From contig NZ_RHHM01000011.1 in NCBI RefSeq assembly GCF_003846135.1, positions 1 through 64,000 of the forward strand: DNA of 64,000 nt, given 5' to 3'. The notes beneath the pieces are model-generated. The model made no database searches, had not been told where the DNA came from, and saw only the letters and a program-made list of their open reading frames with translations. This DNA comes from Erwinia psidii. Lineage in GTDB: Bacteria; Pseudomonadota; Gammaproteobacteria; Enterobacterales; Enterobacteriaceae. The number at the start of each line of letters is the position of its first letter. Position 1 is the stretch's first letter. This document shows, piece by piece, positions 9,853 to 17,891 of the stretch. Position numbers and translations under genes: made by a program.

Positions 9853-10194
9853 ATGAATAAGTTTGCAATGGTATTTCTGACAGCGGCAATGACTTTAGGT
9901 AGCGGTGCCGTAATGGCCGATCAGAGCAACAATGGCACGGCGAACCAGGCGGCAGATGCCGGTGCATCCTCAGCGGGTGCAGCGCAAAAACTGGCTCCGA
10001 ACGGCGTTGACAACAGCAAAATTAACAACACCGGTGATGCCACCACCCACACCAAAAAAGTGAAGCATCACGCTAAAAAATCATCCGCCACTGAGACGCA
10101 CAAAAACAGCGTCTGCAAAGATGGTAAATGCCCGGATGTGAACAAAAAAGTCGGTTCGGATGCCAACACCAAAACCGATGGCACCACGCAGTAA
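9853..10194 (+). CDS. ybgS: YbgS-like small secreted or periplasmic protein
   Basis: 113-aa homologue of E. coli YbgS (126 aa), function unknown. It has a typical signal peptide ending ...GSGAVMA, a low-complexity Asn/Ala/Thr/Lys-rich middle, and the conserved C-terminal block HKNSVCKDGKCPDVNKKV ending TDGTTQ, with a CKDGKC cysteine pair. An ATG two codons upstream (9847) is possible, but GGAG at 9842-9845 is one base from it and seven from 9853, so 9853 is preferred. In E. coli ybgS is next to zitB; here a 6-kb island separates them. Confidence 0.88.
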   Translation: MNKFAMVFLTAAMTLGSGAVMADQSNNGTANQAADAGASSAGAAQKLAPNGVDNSKINNTGDATTHTKKVKHHAKKSSATETHKNSVCKDGKCPDVNKKVGSDANTKTDGTTQ

Positions 10195-10216
10195 TACTTT
10201 AGTTACTGACTGCTTC

Positions 10217-10240
10217 GGAGAGCTGCGGCTCTCCTTTTTT
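10217..10240 (+). terminator. Rho-independent terminator after ybgS
   Basis: GGAGAGC / GCTCTCC stem with TGCG loop and six T residues, 22 bases after the ybgS stop codon. Confidence 0.9.
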
Positions 10241-10646
10241 ATTGTTGATTGAAAGCCACATTTTGTGGCAACGGACGCCCGGAAATTTCGCCCCTGCCCT
10301 GTTTATGAAACTGGTCTGCCGCGCAGTGGAACGAAAACGTCCGTTATGCACTGACCCCATACCAGTTATGTCGCTGTCCGCGAAAGGAATTGCATTAGCA
10401 TCAGGAGCAGATCGACGGTGTTAAGAATCTCCCGGTGGCCTGAATTTTCTGGCGTGTTGACTGGTATGACGCGTAAACATGCTTAAATTTTTATAATGTT
10501 CTTACGTCGCTAAAACAGCCTGCGAGGGTAGTGAGTCGGTTAAGTGAGAAAACTGACCTGGCGAGCATTTTATTAAGCAATTAAATACCTGTCAGGAAGC
10601 CAGCCATGGTGATAGCGTATAACGTCTCCCTTATAAAGGAATAAAA
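10241..10646. other. Left part of the ybgS-zitB island, no gene seen
   Basis: About 400 bases between the ybgS terminator and the first island remnant. All six frames are broken by stops and nothing in them is recognisable. Base composition shifts from GC-rich to AT-rich along it, consistent with a scarred insertion point. Confidence 0.5.
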
Positions 10647-11056
10647 ATGAAAACTTTCAGATATCTGAGACTTTTCGCCATCAGAATGGCAGCAAAGAAA
10701 TTATCCACTCAGCACCAGGGAAAAGCACATTTACAAAATGAATTTCTATAGTATCCCTGAATGAGCAAATAGTTAAAGAGGCCAATAAAATCTTTTTTAA
10801 GGGATTGATATGTTGGGAAGAGACCAGTACATCTTTATGCGAAAAAATTAAAATAAAAAAACAGGACAGCCTGTGACGCAACATTAAATGGATTAGCACA
10901 AGCTTTATGAAAGATGCAGTTAAAAAGCATAACACCCTCGATCAGCTCACAAAATATAATACGGTCTGTTCCGCGATACTTAATAATCCTCTGACAGTTT
11001 GCGGTCTGATAAACAAGAAAAACCCAGTAACTGAAGACGCTTTCAATAATAACTGA
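10647..11056 (+). pseudogene. AT-rich unknown gene, broken by a frameshift and a stop
   Basis: Three consecutive pieces look like one former gene of about 130 codons. The first (10647-10751) has an AAAGGA ribosome-binding site and starts MKTFRYLRLFAIR. It ends at TAG, but the overlapping frame from 10751 continues with VSLNEQIVKEANKIFFKGL. That frame meets TGA at 10874-10876 and then runs on in frame from 10907 (MKDAVKKHNTLDQLTK) to TGA at 11054-11056. No family is recognised. Strong A/T and Asn/Lys bias differs from the backbone and resembles laterally acquired effector or toxin-associated genes. Alternatively these are two real small genes. Confidence 0.45.
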
Positions 11057-11370
11057 AACATTGGACAACCGTCGTGGCACCGGGCAGCTGACGCCTTTGG
11101 TAAGTCCGAGATATACCAGGCAGAGCGGTTATGACGTTGCTTCAAATTTCCAATCTGACAGCTCATTCCCCTGGCAACTTGCCGCTTACGAAGCTACCAA
11201 TTTCCACGCCCGTTCGGCCATGTTTGCCGGGTTGTCAGTGATGTTGAGCGAGTCTGGAGCCGACACGACGTCCATGCCGCTTTGCGGCATAAAAGAGCGT
11301 TTTTGTGTATGGGGGCCTTATTAAATAACATATAGTAAAAATCATTCACCCGCTCAGATAAAGTGAACTG
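11057..11370. other. Island gap upstream of the protease-like gene
   Basis: 314 bases. An 87-codon plus-strand frame (11061-11324) and a reverse one overlap here but neither resembles a known family, and a GC-rich inverted piece (GCCGCTTTGCGGC near 11276) suggests non-coding or mobile-element debris. No HrpL-type promoter (GGAACC-N16-CCACNNA) was found. Confidence 0.4.
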
Positions 11371-12282
11371 ATGTCCAATGTAACGAAAAATGCTCCTCAC
11401 GGCGTTCTCCCCTGCAATACATTCGGCAAACCAAAAATCGATGGCGTTCTCAACTATTCAAACAGTAAATTAACCCCGGTGATTTCAAGAATGCATTCAG
11501 TCTGTAACAGTACTGGAGCGCTCTCTGTTCAGGAAAACAGCAAGTCCGGTCGTTTCAACAGACTTTCTGCCCCGGAATGGCAAAATCGCAGGGTATCTGG
11601 CGACAGAGATGCCGACAATAATGTCAGCTATGCAAAGGGCGTTAACCTGGAGGAAGATCTTATTCATGGTGCAACACTACGCACAGAAGCCGGGCAACCC
11701 GGAGATCCTGTTAATGTGAAGCCCATTGCTTGCCCTGTTGCACAGCTAACGATGAGTCGCAGAAACATCAACAATACGAAAACACACGCAAACAGAGCGG
11801 GGGGCATCAAAAAAAATACAGCGGAAGAGAGTGCGATTGTTAAAGGTAATATTGGTGATGCACAGTACTCGCTGGATAAAAATACTAAAATCCTGATCAT
11901 CAGCGCGCATGGAATGCCTTTTGGAACTGCTGCCAGGGGAATCTCATCCGGCTCAAAATTTGGCGATGATATAATAAAAACAATTTCTCCTGAACATAAA
12001 TTCAATAAAATTCATTTACGAAGTTGTTACGGTGCTAACGGAGGATGTTTCTCTCAGGGACAAGTTATTGCTGATCAAACTGGAATTGAAGTAACTACGT
12101 ACCAGGGGAAATATACTCAACAGGGAGGAGTACCTTTTCTTGGCTCTGGTGGGAAAATAAAGCATTTTAAACCAAGTAGCAGTGGTTTACAAAAAACAAT
12201 AAATAAAATCGGAAATAAAATTATGTTTTACCCCATGTCTTTTGCGCAAAGAATAATTTCAACATTTAGAAAAATCAGTTAA
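11371..12282 (+). CDS. Putative clan-CD (caspase-like) cysteine protease, toxin or secreted effector
   Basis: 303-aa protein with no assigned name. The C-terminal half carries a clan-CD signature: strand ILIISAH then Gly (His180-Gly181), and 39 residues later strand IHLRSCYGANGG with Cys219. A trailing segment, VIADQTGIEVTTYQG, and GGKIKHFKP near residue 262 resemble the second half of caspase/C80-like domains of bacterial polymorphic toxins. The first 150 residues are Ser/Asn-rich, polar, without a signal peptide or membrane segment, as in type III effectors or other leaderless secreted toxins. The 3' third is AT-rich. The ribosome-binding site is weak. No immunity gene is recognised next to it. 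The fold assignment is motif-based inference. Confidence 0.6.
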   Translation: MSNVTKNAPHGVLPCNTFGKPKIDGVLNYSNSKLTPVISRMHSVCNSTGALSVQENSKSGRFNRLSAPEWQNRRVSGDRDADNNVSYAKGVNLEEDLIHGATLRTEAGQPGDPVNVKPIACPVAQLTMSRRNINNTKTHANRAGGIKKNTAEESAIVKGNIGDAQYSLDKNTKILIISAHGMPFGTAARGISSGSKFGDDIIKTISPEHKFNKIHLRSCYGANGGCFSQGQVIADQTGIEVTTYQGKYTQQGGVPFLGSGGKIKHFKPSSSGLQKTINKIGNKIMFYPMSFAQRIISTFRKIS

Positions 12283-12619
12283 TCAAAATAATTAACAACC
12301 ATCTAAAATCTAAAAGCATAATTAATATCCAGACAGGCCCCTGACAGATAGTCATCTGATATAATTTCGTTCCGACCAGTATTTCGGATTTCATGGCATT
12401 GTCATGCCAGGGACACTGAGTGATTCCATTTTGAAACAGCAATACCGTATTGGCAAAGACATACTGAGACCTTTAGCTGCCTCTCAGGGAGGGATACCGT
12501 TATTAATAATTTTATAGCCGATTGAATTTTACTGCTGGTCCTGTATGCATCGCGCATAATCGTACCATTCACATTCAGAGATCTTCCAACATACTCATCC
12601 TGCCAACGAAGAAGATCGC
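12283..12619. other. Gap between the protease-like gene and the IS3 remnant
   Basis: About 340 bases without a recognised gene. A short readable stretch near 12420-12518 (SILKQQYRIGKDILRPLAA) is too short to assign. The left end of the following IS3-type element probably lies near 12525-12560, but its inverted repeat could not be fixed. Confidence 0.4.
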
Positions 12620-13010
12620 CATGCGCAAAGCCCACTTTACTGAGCATCAGATTATCTCGGTCCTGAAGTTTGTCGAAGCAGGCAAGAACGGCGAAAGATG
12701 TCTGCCGGGACGCTGGAATTTCAGAAGCCACTTATAACCAGTGGAAACAGACAGCGGCCCCCAAAAGCCCCGAAAGACGAGAACCCTCGCCTGAAGCAGA
12801 GGTTCGCTGATCCAAGCCCCGGCTTGCTGGTCCTGAAAGAGGTGACTGAAAAAAATTCTCAAGCCTGCTGCTAAGCGGGAGCTGGTAACGTACATGATTC
12901 AGGCGCTGTCGCTGAGCCGCACGGTTTATCACTGTCGCCCAGACATACAGCATGATGCCCCGTTATCAGTGCGATCCAGCAGGCGACAGAGCGTTATCCG
13001 CGTTATGTCT
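12620..13010 (+). pseudogene. IS3-family transposase, orfA and 5' orfB remnant
   Basis: Starts MRKAHFTEHQIISVLKFVEAG, the HTH opening of IS3-family (IS407-type) OrfA, then loses frame within 20 codons and has several stops. The OrfB start is recognisable as [18 protein letters not shown] and continues to [12 protein letters not shown] at about 13003. There it is cut by the colicin/zitB chimera at 13011. Confidence 0.75.
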
Positions 13011-13476
13011 TGCGTTATCGACAATGACCTTTTGCCGCTTTACGATACGGGCATCGGAGATATCTCCTTTGTAAACAGTGCTGATGCCGTATTGCTTATT
13101 AAGCCTGGCCTTTACACTGCCGTTCCCTTTGTTATTAATCAGGCTTTGCTGAACGGGTCCAAGGTCGACCACGGCTGCCGAAATGTCATCGCCCTGTCAG
13201 GGATCACCGCGCTTATCGTCGGGGAAGCCGTGCAGCGATTCCTGCATCCGGCTCCGGTGATGGGGGGGGTGATGCTGGGCATTGCCATCGCCGGACCGTT
13301 GGCAAATTTCCTGTCATTCTGGCCGTTACAACGGGGTAGCGGGGATAAAAACCTCAACGTGTGCGCTGCGGCACTGCATGTGCTGGGCGATCTGCTGGGT
13401 TCCGTCGGAGCGGTCGTCGCAGCACTGATTATCCTGTTTACCGGCTGGACGCCCATCGATTCCATTCTGTCGGTGC
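13011..13476 (+). repeat. Chimeric duplicate: colicin fragment joined to zitB fragment
   Basis: Two collinear segments copied from the intact locus downstream. 13011-13193 matches 15424-15606 inside the colicin gene (183 bases, same orientation, a few substitutions). 13187-13476 matches 16491-16780 inside zitB (290 bases, no indels). The two join at CATCGCC, present at both parental sites, so the copy looks like a duplicated colicin-zitB block that lost about 890 bases by a microhomology deletion. It sits between the two halves of an IS3 OrfB. Confidence 0.9.
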
Positions 13477-13969
13477 CTGAAAGCAGCAACGAATGCTGGT
13501 CGATGGACTTCCTGCATGATCAGCTTTCAGATGGTCGTTCAGTGCGTTTGCTGAATGTTATCGATGATGTTAACCCTGAGGCACTGGCAATAATTGAGGT
13601 CGATTTTTCTCTGCCGACATGTCGGGTTATGCGAACGCCGGAACCGCTGACAGAGTGGAAAGGGAAGCCGGCAGCAATATGGTGTGACAACGGGCCGGAA
13701 TATACCAGTCAAATTCTGATATCCTTGGCCTGTAAGCGAGATATCCGGTTTAATTTCATCCAGCCAGGCAATGCTTATATTCAGCGTGATAACCGGACGG
13801 TACGCTATGACTGGCTGGGGCAACACCTGTTTACATCACTGGATGAATTACAGAAGTATGCCACGCATTGGCAATGGTTTTATAATCACGCAAGACCAAA
13901 TATAGCGTTGAATGGCTATACACCGATGCAGCATATACAGCGCATGGTCTGGCTCTACTTATTAACTCC
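13477..13969 (+). pseudogene. IS3-family transposase, 3' part of orfB
   Basis: Continues OrfB from [19 protein letters not shown] through an integrase core: [23 protein letters not shown] with the second catalytic Asp, [19 protein letters not shown] with an altered Glu region, and [20 protein letters not shown] at the end. Roughly 50 codons that normally link it to the upstream half are missing, replaced by the colicin/zitB chimera. A single long frame spans the chimera and this part, but it is a fusion artefact. Confidence 0.8.
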
Positions 13970-14126
13970 GTTTAAAATGGGGGGATTACCCTGGTTATGG
14001 CTGTTGTCGGTCAGCGGCAGAACCGCTATACCCTACGCTAAAGCGAACAGGCGGATTGCCATTTGACGTCCGGTTTTTATGTTGACAGAAGACTCGAAAG
14101 ATATCTTTTATAAAAAGGACAACGGT

Positions 14127-14687
14127 ATGAAAAAAAGGAAAGAAGTACAGCTGAATACACTTAATGCACACAGGGAAGAAAACAGTGCTGCAAACAGGAT
14201 GATGTATGTATTTTTGCTGGCTGGCCTGACTCCGTTGCTGGTCATTCTGCTCTTTTATGTCCATAACCCGGAGACGCCGCTTCTTTACAGCATTGCAGCC
14301 AGCACAGCACATCTGCCGGCGTATACCTCCGCATATAACCCCATTATGACTAAAGTCATGGATGTCTACTGCAAAAGCGCGCCACTGCTTGCGATAATTT
14401 TGTTTTTTTGCTCGTTGAACAAGCGAAAATTCAACTATGCTGTGAACCGGGATTCCCTTATCAGATCATGCCTGTTTGGGCCGTTCCTTTACTTTGCTTT
14501 TATCTATTTATTACTGTTTTGGAATTTAGAATTAACGACCGCAGGCCGCCCTGTGCGGCTTATGGCAAAGAACAACGTGACTTTGCTACTCTTTTATATG
14601 GGACAGTACTATGCTGTCTTTTTAATGACCTACGCGGTGTGTTACATTCCTATTATTTCTTATCAGTTTTTAAAGAAAAGGCGGTAA
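14127..14687 (+). CDS. Colicin A-type immunity protein
   Basis: 186-aa inner-membrane protein similar along its length to colicin A immunity protein Cai (178 aa), which shields the membrane from the pore domain of the cognate colicin. Four hydrophobic segments are visible: VFLLAGLTPLLVILLF, APLLAIILFFC, FGPFLYFAFIYLLLFW and LLFYMGQYYAVFLMTYAVC. Conserved stretches are YNPIMTKVMDVYCK and NLELTTAGRPVRLMA. I start at the ATG with AAGGA upstream rather than an in-frame start 16 codons earlier. It is convergent with the colicin gene, the arrangement of pore-forming colicins, and so can be expressed without SOS induction. Confidence 0.92.
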   Translation: MKKRKEVQLNTLNAHREENSAANRMMYVFLLAGLTPLLVILLFYVHNPETPLLYSIAASTAHLPAYTSAYNPIMTKVMDVYCKSAPLLAIILFFCSLNKRKFNYAVNRDSLIRSCLFGPFLYFAFIYLLLFWNLELTTAGRPVRLMAKNNVTLLLFYMGQYYAVFLMTYAVCYIPIISYQFLKKRR

Positions 14688-14700
14688 CACCGCCTTTTTT
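14680..14700. terminator. Bidirectional terminator between immunity and colicin genes
   Basis: GGCGGT-AAC-ACCGCC stem with TTTTTT on the plus strand and a TTTTC run on the minus strand. It overlaps the immunity stop codon and lies just beyond the colicin stop, serving both convergent genes. Confidence 0.85.
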
Positions 14701-14709
14701 ACAGAGTTG

Positions 14710-15864
14710 TTAATGAGCGGGTCTGATTATCTCATTATTTAACTTTTCTGCAAATTTATCATCAATTAATGCTGCTACCGTAGCCGCAACAATAATACCG
14801 ATGATCGCCACAGCGGTAGCGGGAGCCCCGGCACCGAGCACTACTACTCCAATGATGGCGGAATACAGAGCTAAAGCGATACTTGCCGCTATCCCACTTA
14901 ACACCCATGACTCCACTTCCAGCATCAGTGGACTCCAGTTACCGGTTTCATATCCCTCAATACTTTTCTCGCGAACTTTTTCAATCTTTATCGCCACATC
15001 AGCCATTTTAAAAGCCTTACTCAGGTTACCTAATTTATTCGCCATATCACTGGCGTTAACATGCTTCCATATATTGACCAGAGCATCCCGATCCGCCTTA
15101 TTTATTTTCATGCCCGGATTCGATGTGATGCGATTCAGCGACTTCATTGCGTCTTCAAAACTACGTATTGTTTTTCCGCGAAAGTTTTTTAGATTATTTG
15201 CAATTTCATTAGCGAGAGATTTATATTTTTCCCCGAGGTGAGCGCTGACCTTCTCGCCCATATCAGAGATTAACTCGCTGGCTTTGTTCAGCGCATCCTT
15301 TTCATTTTCCTCAGTCTGTTTCTGGCGAACCGTTCTGATAATGGCAATCTCTTCCCGGGCTTTTCTGATTTCCGCTCTGGCTTTGGTTATCCTCCGGCCT
15401 GACTGTGTGCTGTTTGCCCATTTTGCGTTATCGACAATGACCTTTTGCAGCTTTACGATACGGGCATCGGAGATATCTCCTTTGTAAACAGTGCTGATGC
15501 TGTATTGCTCATCAATCCTGGCCTTTACACTGCCGTTCCCTTTGCTATTAATCAGGCTTTGCGGAACGGGTCCAAGGTCGACCACGGCTGCCGAAATGTC
15601 ATCGCCGACACCCACGGTAGCCGTTCTGGAAACCCCCTTAACGTGACCATCTTCAACAAAATAGAAACTTAACTCATTGGGTCTGATACCGGCAGCCTTA
15701 GCCAGTGAGTCGCCCACATTTCTCAACTCATCCGATGCATTGTTTCCGCTACCGGATGAACCGCCACTACCATTACCGCCGCCATTTCCGTTGCCGCCAC
15801 CTCCGCCCCAGTGGATGCCGCTTCCTTTGTTTCCTGTTACATTCATTGTCTCTTCCTGACTCAT
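14710..15864 (-). CDS. Colicin A-type pore-forming bacteriocin, compact
   Basis: 384-aa bacteriocin. Residues about 185-384 closely match the colicin A pore-forming domain, including KTIRSFEDAM, KINKADRDALVN, REKSIEGYETGNW, the hydrophobic hairpin at about 319-366 and the end ALIDDKFAEKLNNEIIRPAH. N-terminally come a Gly/Asn-rich flexible region (11-42), an unassigned block of about 100 residues (43-150) and a charged coiled-coil stretch (155-195). Colicin A itself has 592 residues, so the receptor/translocation part is shortened. Residues 5-9 (ETMNV) resemble a TonB box. Start chosen at the ATG after GGAGG; an upstream in-frame start falls inside the LexA box. No lysis gene is seen. Confidence 0.93.
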   Translation of the reverse strand: MSQEETMNVTGNKGSGIHWGGGGGNGNGGGNGSGGSSGSGNNASDELRNVGDSLAKAAGIRPNELSFYFVEDGHVKGVSRTATVGVGDDISAAVVDLGPVPQSLINSKGNGSVKARIDEQYSISTVYKGDISDARIVKLQKVIVDNAKWANSTQSGRRITKARAEIRKAREEIAIIRTVRQKQTEENEKDALNKASELISDMGEKVSAHLGEKYKSLANEIANNLKNFRGKTIRSFEDAMKSLNRITSNPGMKINKADRDALVNIWKHVNASDMANKLGNLSKAFKMADVAIKIEKVREKSIEGYETGNWSPLMLEVESWVLSGIAASIALALYSAIIGVVVLGAGAPATAVAIIGIIVAATVAALIDDKFAEKLNNEIIRPAH

Positions 15865-15890
15865 CGCAACCTCCGTTTTAACTGAATTAA

Positions 15891-15906
15891 CTGTATTTAT
15901 GCACAG
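15891..15906 (-). promoter_or_regulatory. LexA (SOS) box of the colicin gene
   Basis: CTGT-N8-ACAG with an AT-rich core (CTGTGCATAAATACAG on the minus strand), a perfect consensus LexA site 27 bases before the colicin start codon. It predicts repression by LexA and induction by DNA damage, as for other colicins. Confidence 0.9.
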
Positions 15907-16224
15907 CAAACGCTATCGTTCGAATTCTCCGCTGTCAATGTGAGCTGGTCACAGAATGAGCATCGCCTCACGGAGGCACCCTGAAACGACAGCAATCAGA
16001 CCGAAGCCATAGAAAAACAGCTGGCACAGGCTTCACTGATGAGGCAAAAGCCCTGATTTACCGATGACCGGGATCACCAGCACAGCAGGTCTGACATCCT
16101 GTCGTATCGTCAGCACCCACCGGTGAAAAATATTCAGACAGGCACAGGCAGATGCCCTCCCCCTCCTTCTGCAGCGGATTAATTGGTATTATTGACTGAA
16201 CGTGAATGTTTAAAACGGAACTGT
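15907..16224. other. Divergent upstream region between colicin and zitB
   Basis: About 320 bases without a gene; it must carry the colicin promoter on one strand and zitB expression signals on the other. Minus-strand TTGACA near 15935 could be a -35 for the colicin. Short gene-like frames here are not supported. Confidence 0.5.
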
Positions 16225-17148
16225 ATGGCACATATCCACTCTGAATCCAATGGCAACCGTAGCCGCCTGCTGGCTGCATTTATAGTGACCGCTGTATTTA
16301 TGACGGCTGAAGTGGCGGGTGGGTTACTGTCTGGTTCGCTGGCACTGCTGGCCGACGCCGGGCATATGCTGACCGATGCAGCCGCGCTGTTACTGGCGTT
16401 GCTGGCCGTGCAGTTTGCCAGACACAAGCCCAGCTCCCGTCATACTTTTGGCTTTTTACGGTTCACCACCCTCGCCGCCTTCGTCAATGCCATCGCCCTG
16501 TCAGGGATCACCGCGCTTATCGTCTGGGAAGCCGTGCAGCGCTTCCTGCATCCGGCTCCGGTGATGGGTGGGGTGATGCTGGGCATTGCCATCGCCGGGC
16601 TGTTGGCGAATCTCCTGTCATTCTGGCTGTTACATCGGGGTAGCGGGGATAAAAACCTCAACGTGCGCGCTGCGGCACTGCATGTGCTGGGCGATCTGCT
16701 GGGTTCCGTCGGAGCGGTCGTCGCCGCACTGATTATCATGTTTACCGGCTGGACGCCCGTCGATCCCATTCTGTCGGTGCTGGTTTCACTTCTGGTGTTA
16801 CGCAGCGCGTGGGCTTTAATGAAAGAGAGCCTTCATGAACTGCTGGAAGGGGCACCGGCCTCGCTGGATGTCGATAAAGTGCAGCGCGCCCTGACCCGTG
16901 GAATTGCTGAAGTGCGGAATGTCCATCACCTGCACCTGTGGCAGATTGGCGAAAAACCGGTAATGACGCTGCATGTGCAGGTGATTCCCCCCTACGACCA
17001 CGATGATTTACTTCGCCGTATCCACCGTTTTTTGCATGAAAATTATCAGATTGAACATGCCACGGTGCAGATGGAATATCAGCGTTGTGAGGACACCGAC
17101 TGTCGTCTGGGCAGGAGTGGGCATGATCATACCCACCCTCACCATTGA
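16225..17148 (+). CDS. zitB: Zinc transporter ZitB (cation diffusion facilitator)
   Basis: Inner-membrane Zn2+/H+ antiporter of the CDF family, 307 aa (E. coli 313). It shows six hydrophobic segments, the zinc-site motifs HxxxD in [15 protein letters not shown] and in HVLGDLLGS, a C-terminal cytoplasmic domain with [18 protein letters not shown], and a His-rich tail [10 protein letters not shown] use the ATG of MAHIHSESN, matching the family start; an in-frame start 14 codons earlier is unlikely. Part of this gene (16491-16780) is duplicated in the island at 13187-13476. It is convergent with pnuC with only two bases between stops. Confidence 0.94.
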   Translation: MAHIHSESNGNRSRLLAAFIVTAVFMTAEVAGGLLSGSLALLADAGHMLTDAAALLLALLAVQFARHKPSSRHTFGFLRFTTLAAFVNAIALSGITALIVWEAVQRFLHPAPVMGGVMLGIAIAGLLANLLSFWLLHRGSGDKNLNVRAAALHVLGDLLGSVGAVVAALIIMFTGWTPVDPILSVLVSLLVLRSAWALMKESLHELLEGAPASLDVDKVQRALTRGIAEVRNVHHLHLWQIGEKPVMTLHVQVIPPYDHDDLLRRIHRFLHENYQIEHATVQMEYQRCEDTDCRLGRSGHDHTHPHH

Positions 17149-17150
17149 GG

Positions 17151-17855
17151 TCAGTTCGCGCTTCGTCGGGCGCTTTTGATCCACAGCCAGCAGCCATTCA
17201 ACGCAATCAGGGTTAAAATAGCGTACTCCAGCGACATGGCATAGACGCCCTGACGGGCAAATATCATCACGCTGATAACGTTAATAACCACCCACAACAG
17301 CCAGTTTTCAACATATTTTCGCGTCATCAGGATCATCGCCACCACAGACAGCACCAGCAGGCAGGAATCCCAGAATGGGAAAGCATCGGGCTGTAATACC
17401 GGCATTGCCACCGACAGGCCCAGCGCCTGCATCAGCGTAACTGCGACGCGGGTTAGCCAGCCAAAAACCGGGTTGATGTACAGCGTCATCAGGATAATCG
17501 CCACGATGCTGACTGCGGCGCAACCCAGTGCTTTTGGCAGACTCATCCAACGAATGTGCAGCACGTTCTGATGATCCGCCGTTTGTCGGCTCCACGCATA
17601 CCAGCCATATAGATTGGCCACGAAGAAAAAGACCTGTAACAGCAGGCTGGCGTAAAGCTGGATCTGAAAGAAGATCACCGCAAACAGCGTGACGTTAATC
17701 AACCCGAAAGCGTAATTGGTGATTTTTTCCAGGCTGGCCAGCCAGATACAAAGCAGACCAGCGACGGTACCAATCGCTTCAATCCATGAGAGATCGTAAC
17801 CACCCTGGCCAAGGGGGATATGAACCAGAATATTATGCGTGCTGAAAAAATCCAT
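17151..17855 (-). CDS. pnuC: Nicotinamide riboside transporter PnuC
   Basis: 234-aa inner-membrane transporter for nicotinamide riboside, an NAD salvage precursor. At least seven hydrophobic segments are visible, with the aromatic motif ANLYGWYAW and the later ENWLLWVVINV characteristic of PnuC. It lies 36 bases downstream of nadA in the same orientation, the conserved nadA-pnuC operon, and so should share NadR control. Confidence 0.94.
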   Translation of the reverse strand: MDFFSTHNILVHIPLGQGGYDLSWIEAIGTVAGLLCIWLASLEKITNYAFGLINVTLFAVIFFQIQLYASLLLQVFFFVANLYGWYAWSRQTADHQNVLHIRWMSLPKALGCAAVSIVAIILMTLYINPVFGWLTRVAVTLMQALGLSVAMPVLQPDAFPFWDSCLLVLSVVAMILMTRKYVENWLLWVVINVISVMIFARQGVYAMSLEYAILTLIALNGCWLWIKSARRSAN

Positions 17856-17891
17856 ATCGACTCCGTTGTCGTAAACCGCATTGGGCAGATA

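Noticed and set aside
10328-10354. Possible HrpL (hrp box) promoter before the protease-like gene
   Set aside because: GGAAC is followed by GCACTGA at a spacing of 14 instead of 15-16, and both halves deviate; it lies a kilobase away from the gene.
12894-14066. 390-codon open frame looking like a zinc-transporter/transposase fusion
   Set aside because: It runs by chance through IS3, colicin-antisense and zitB fragments; each part is explained as remnant or duplicate.
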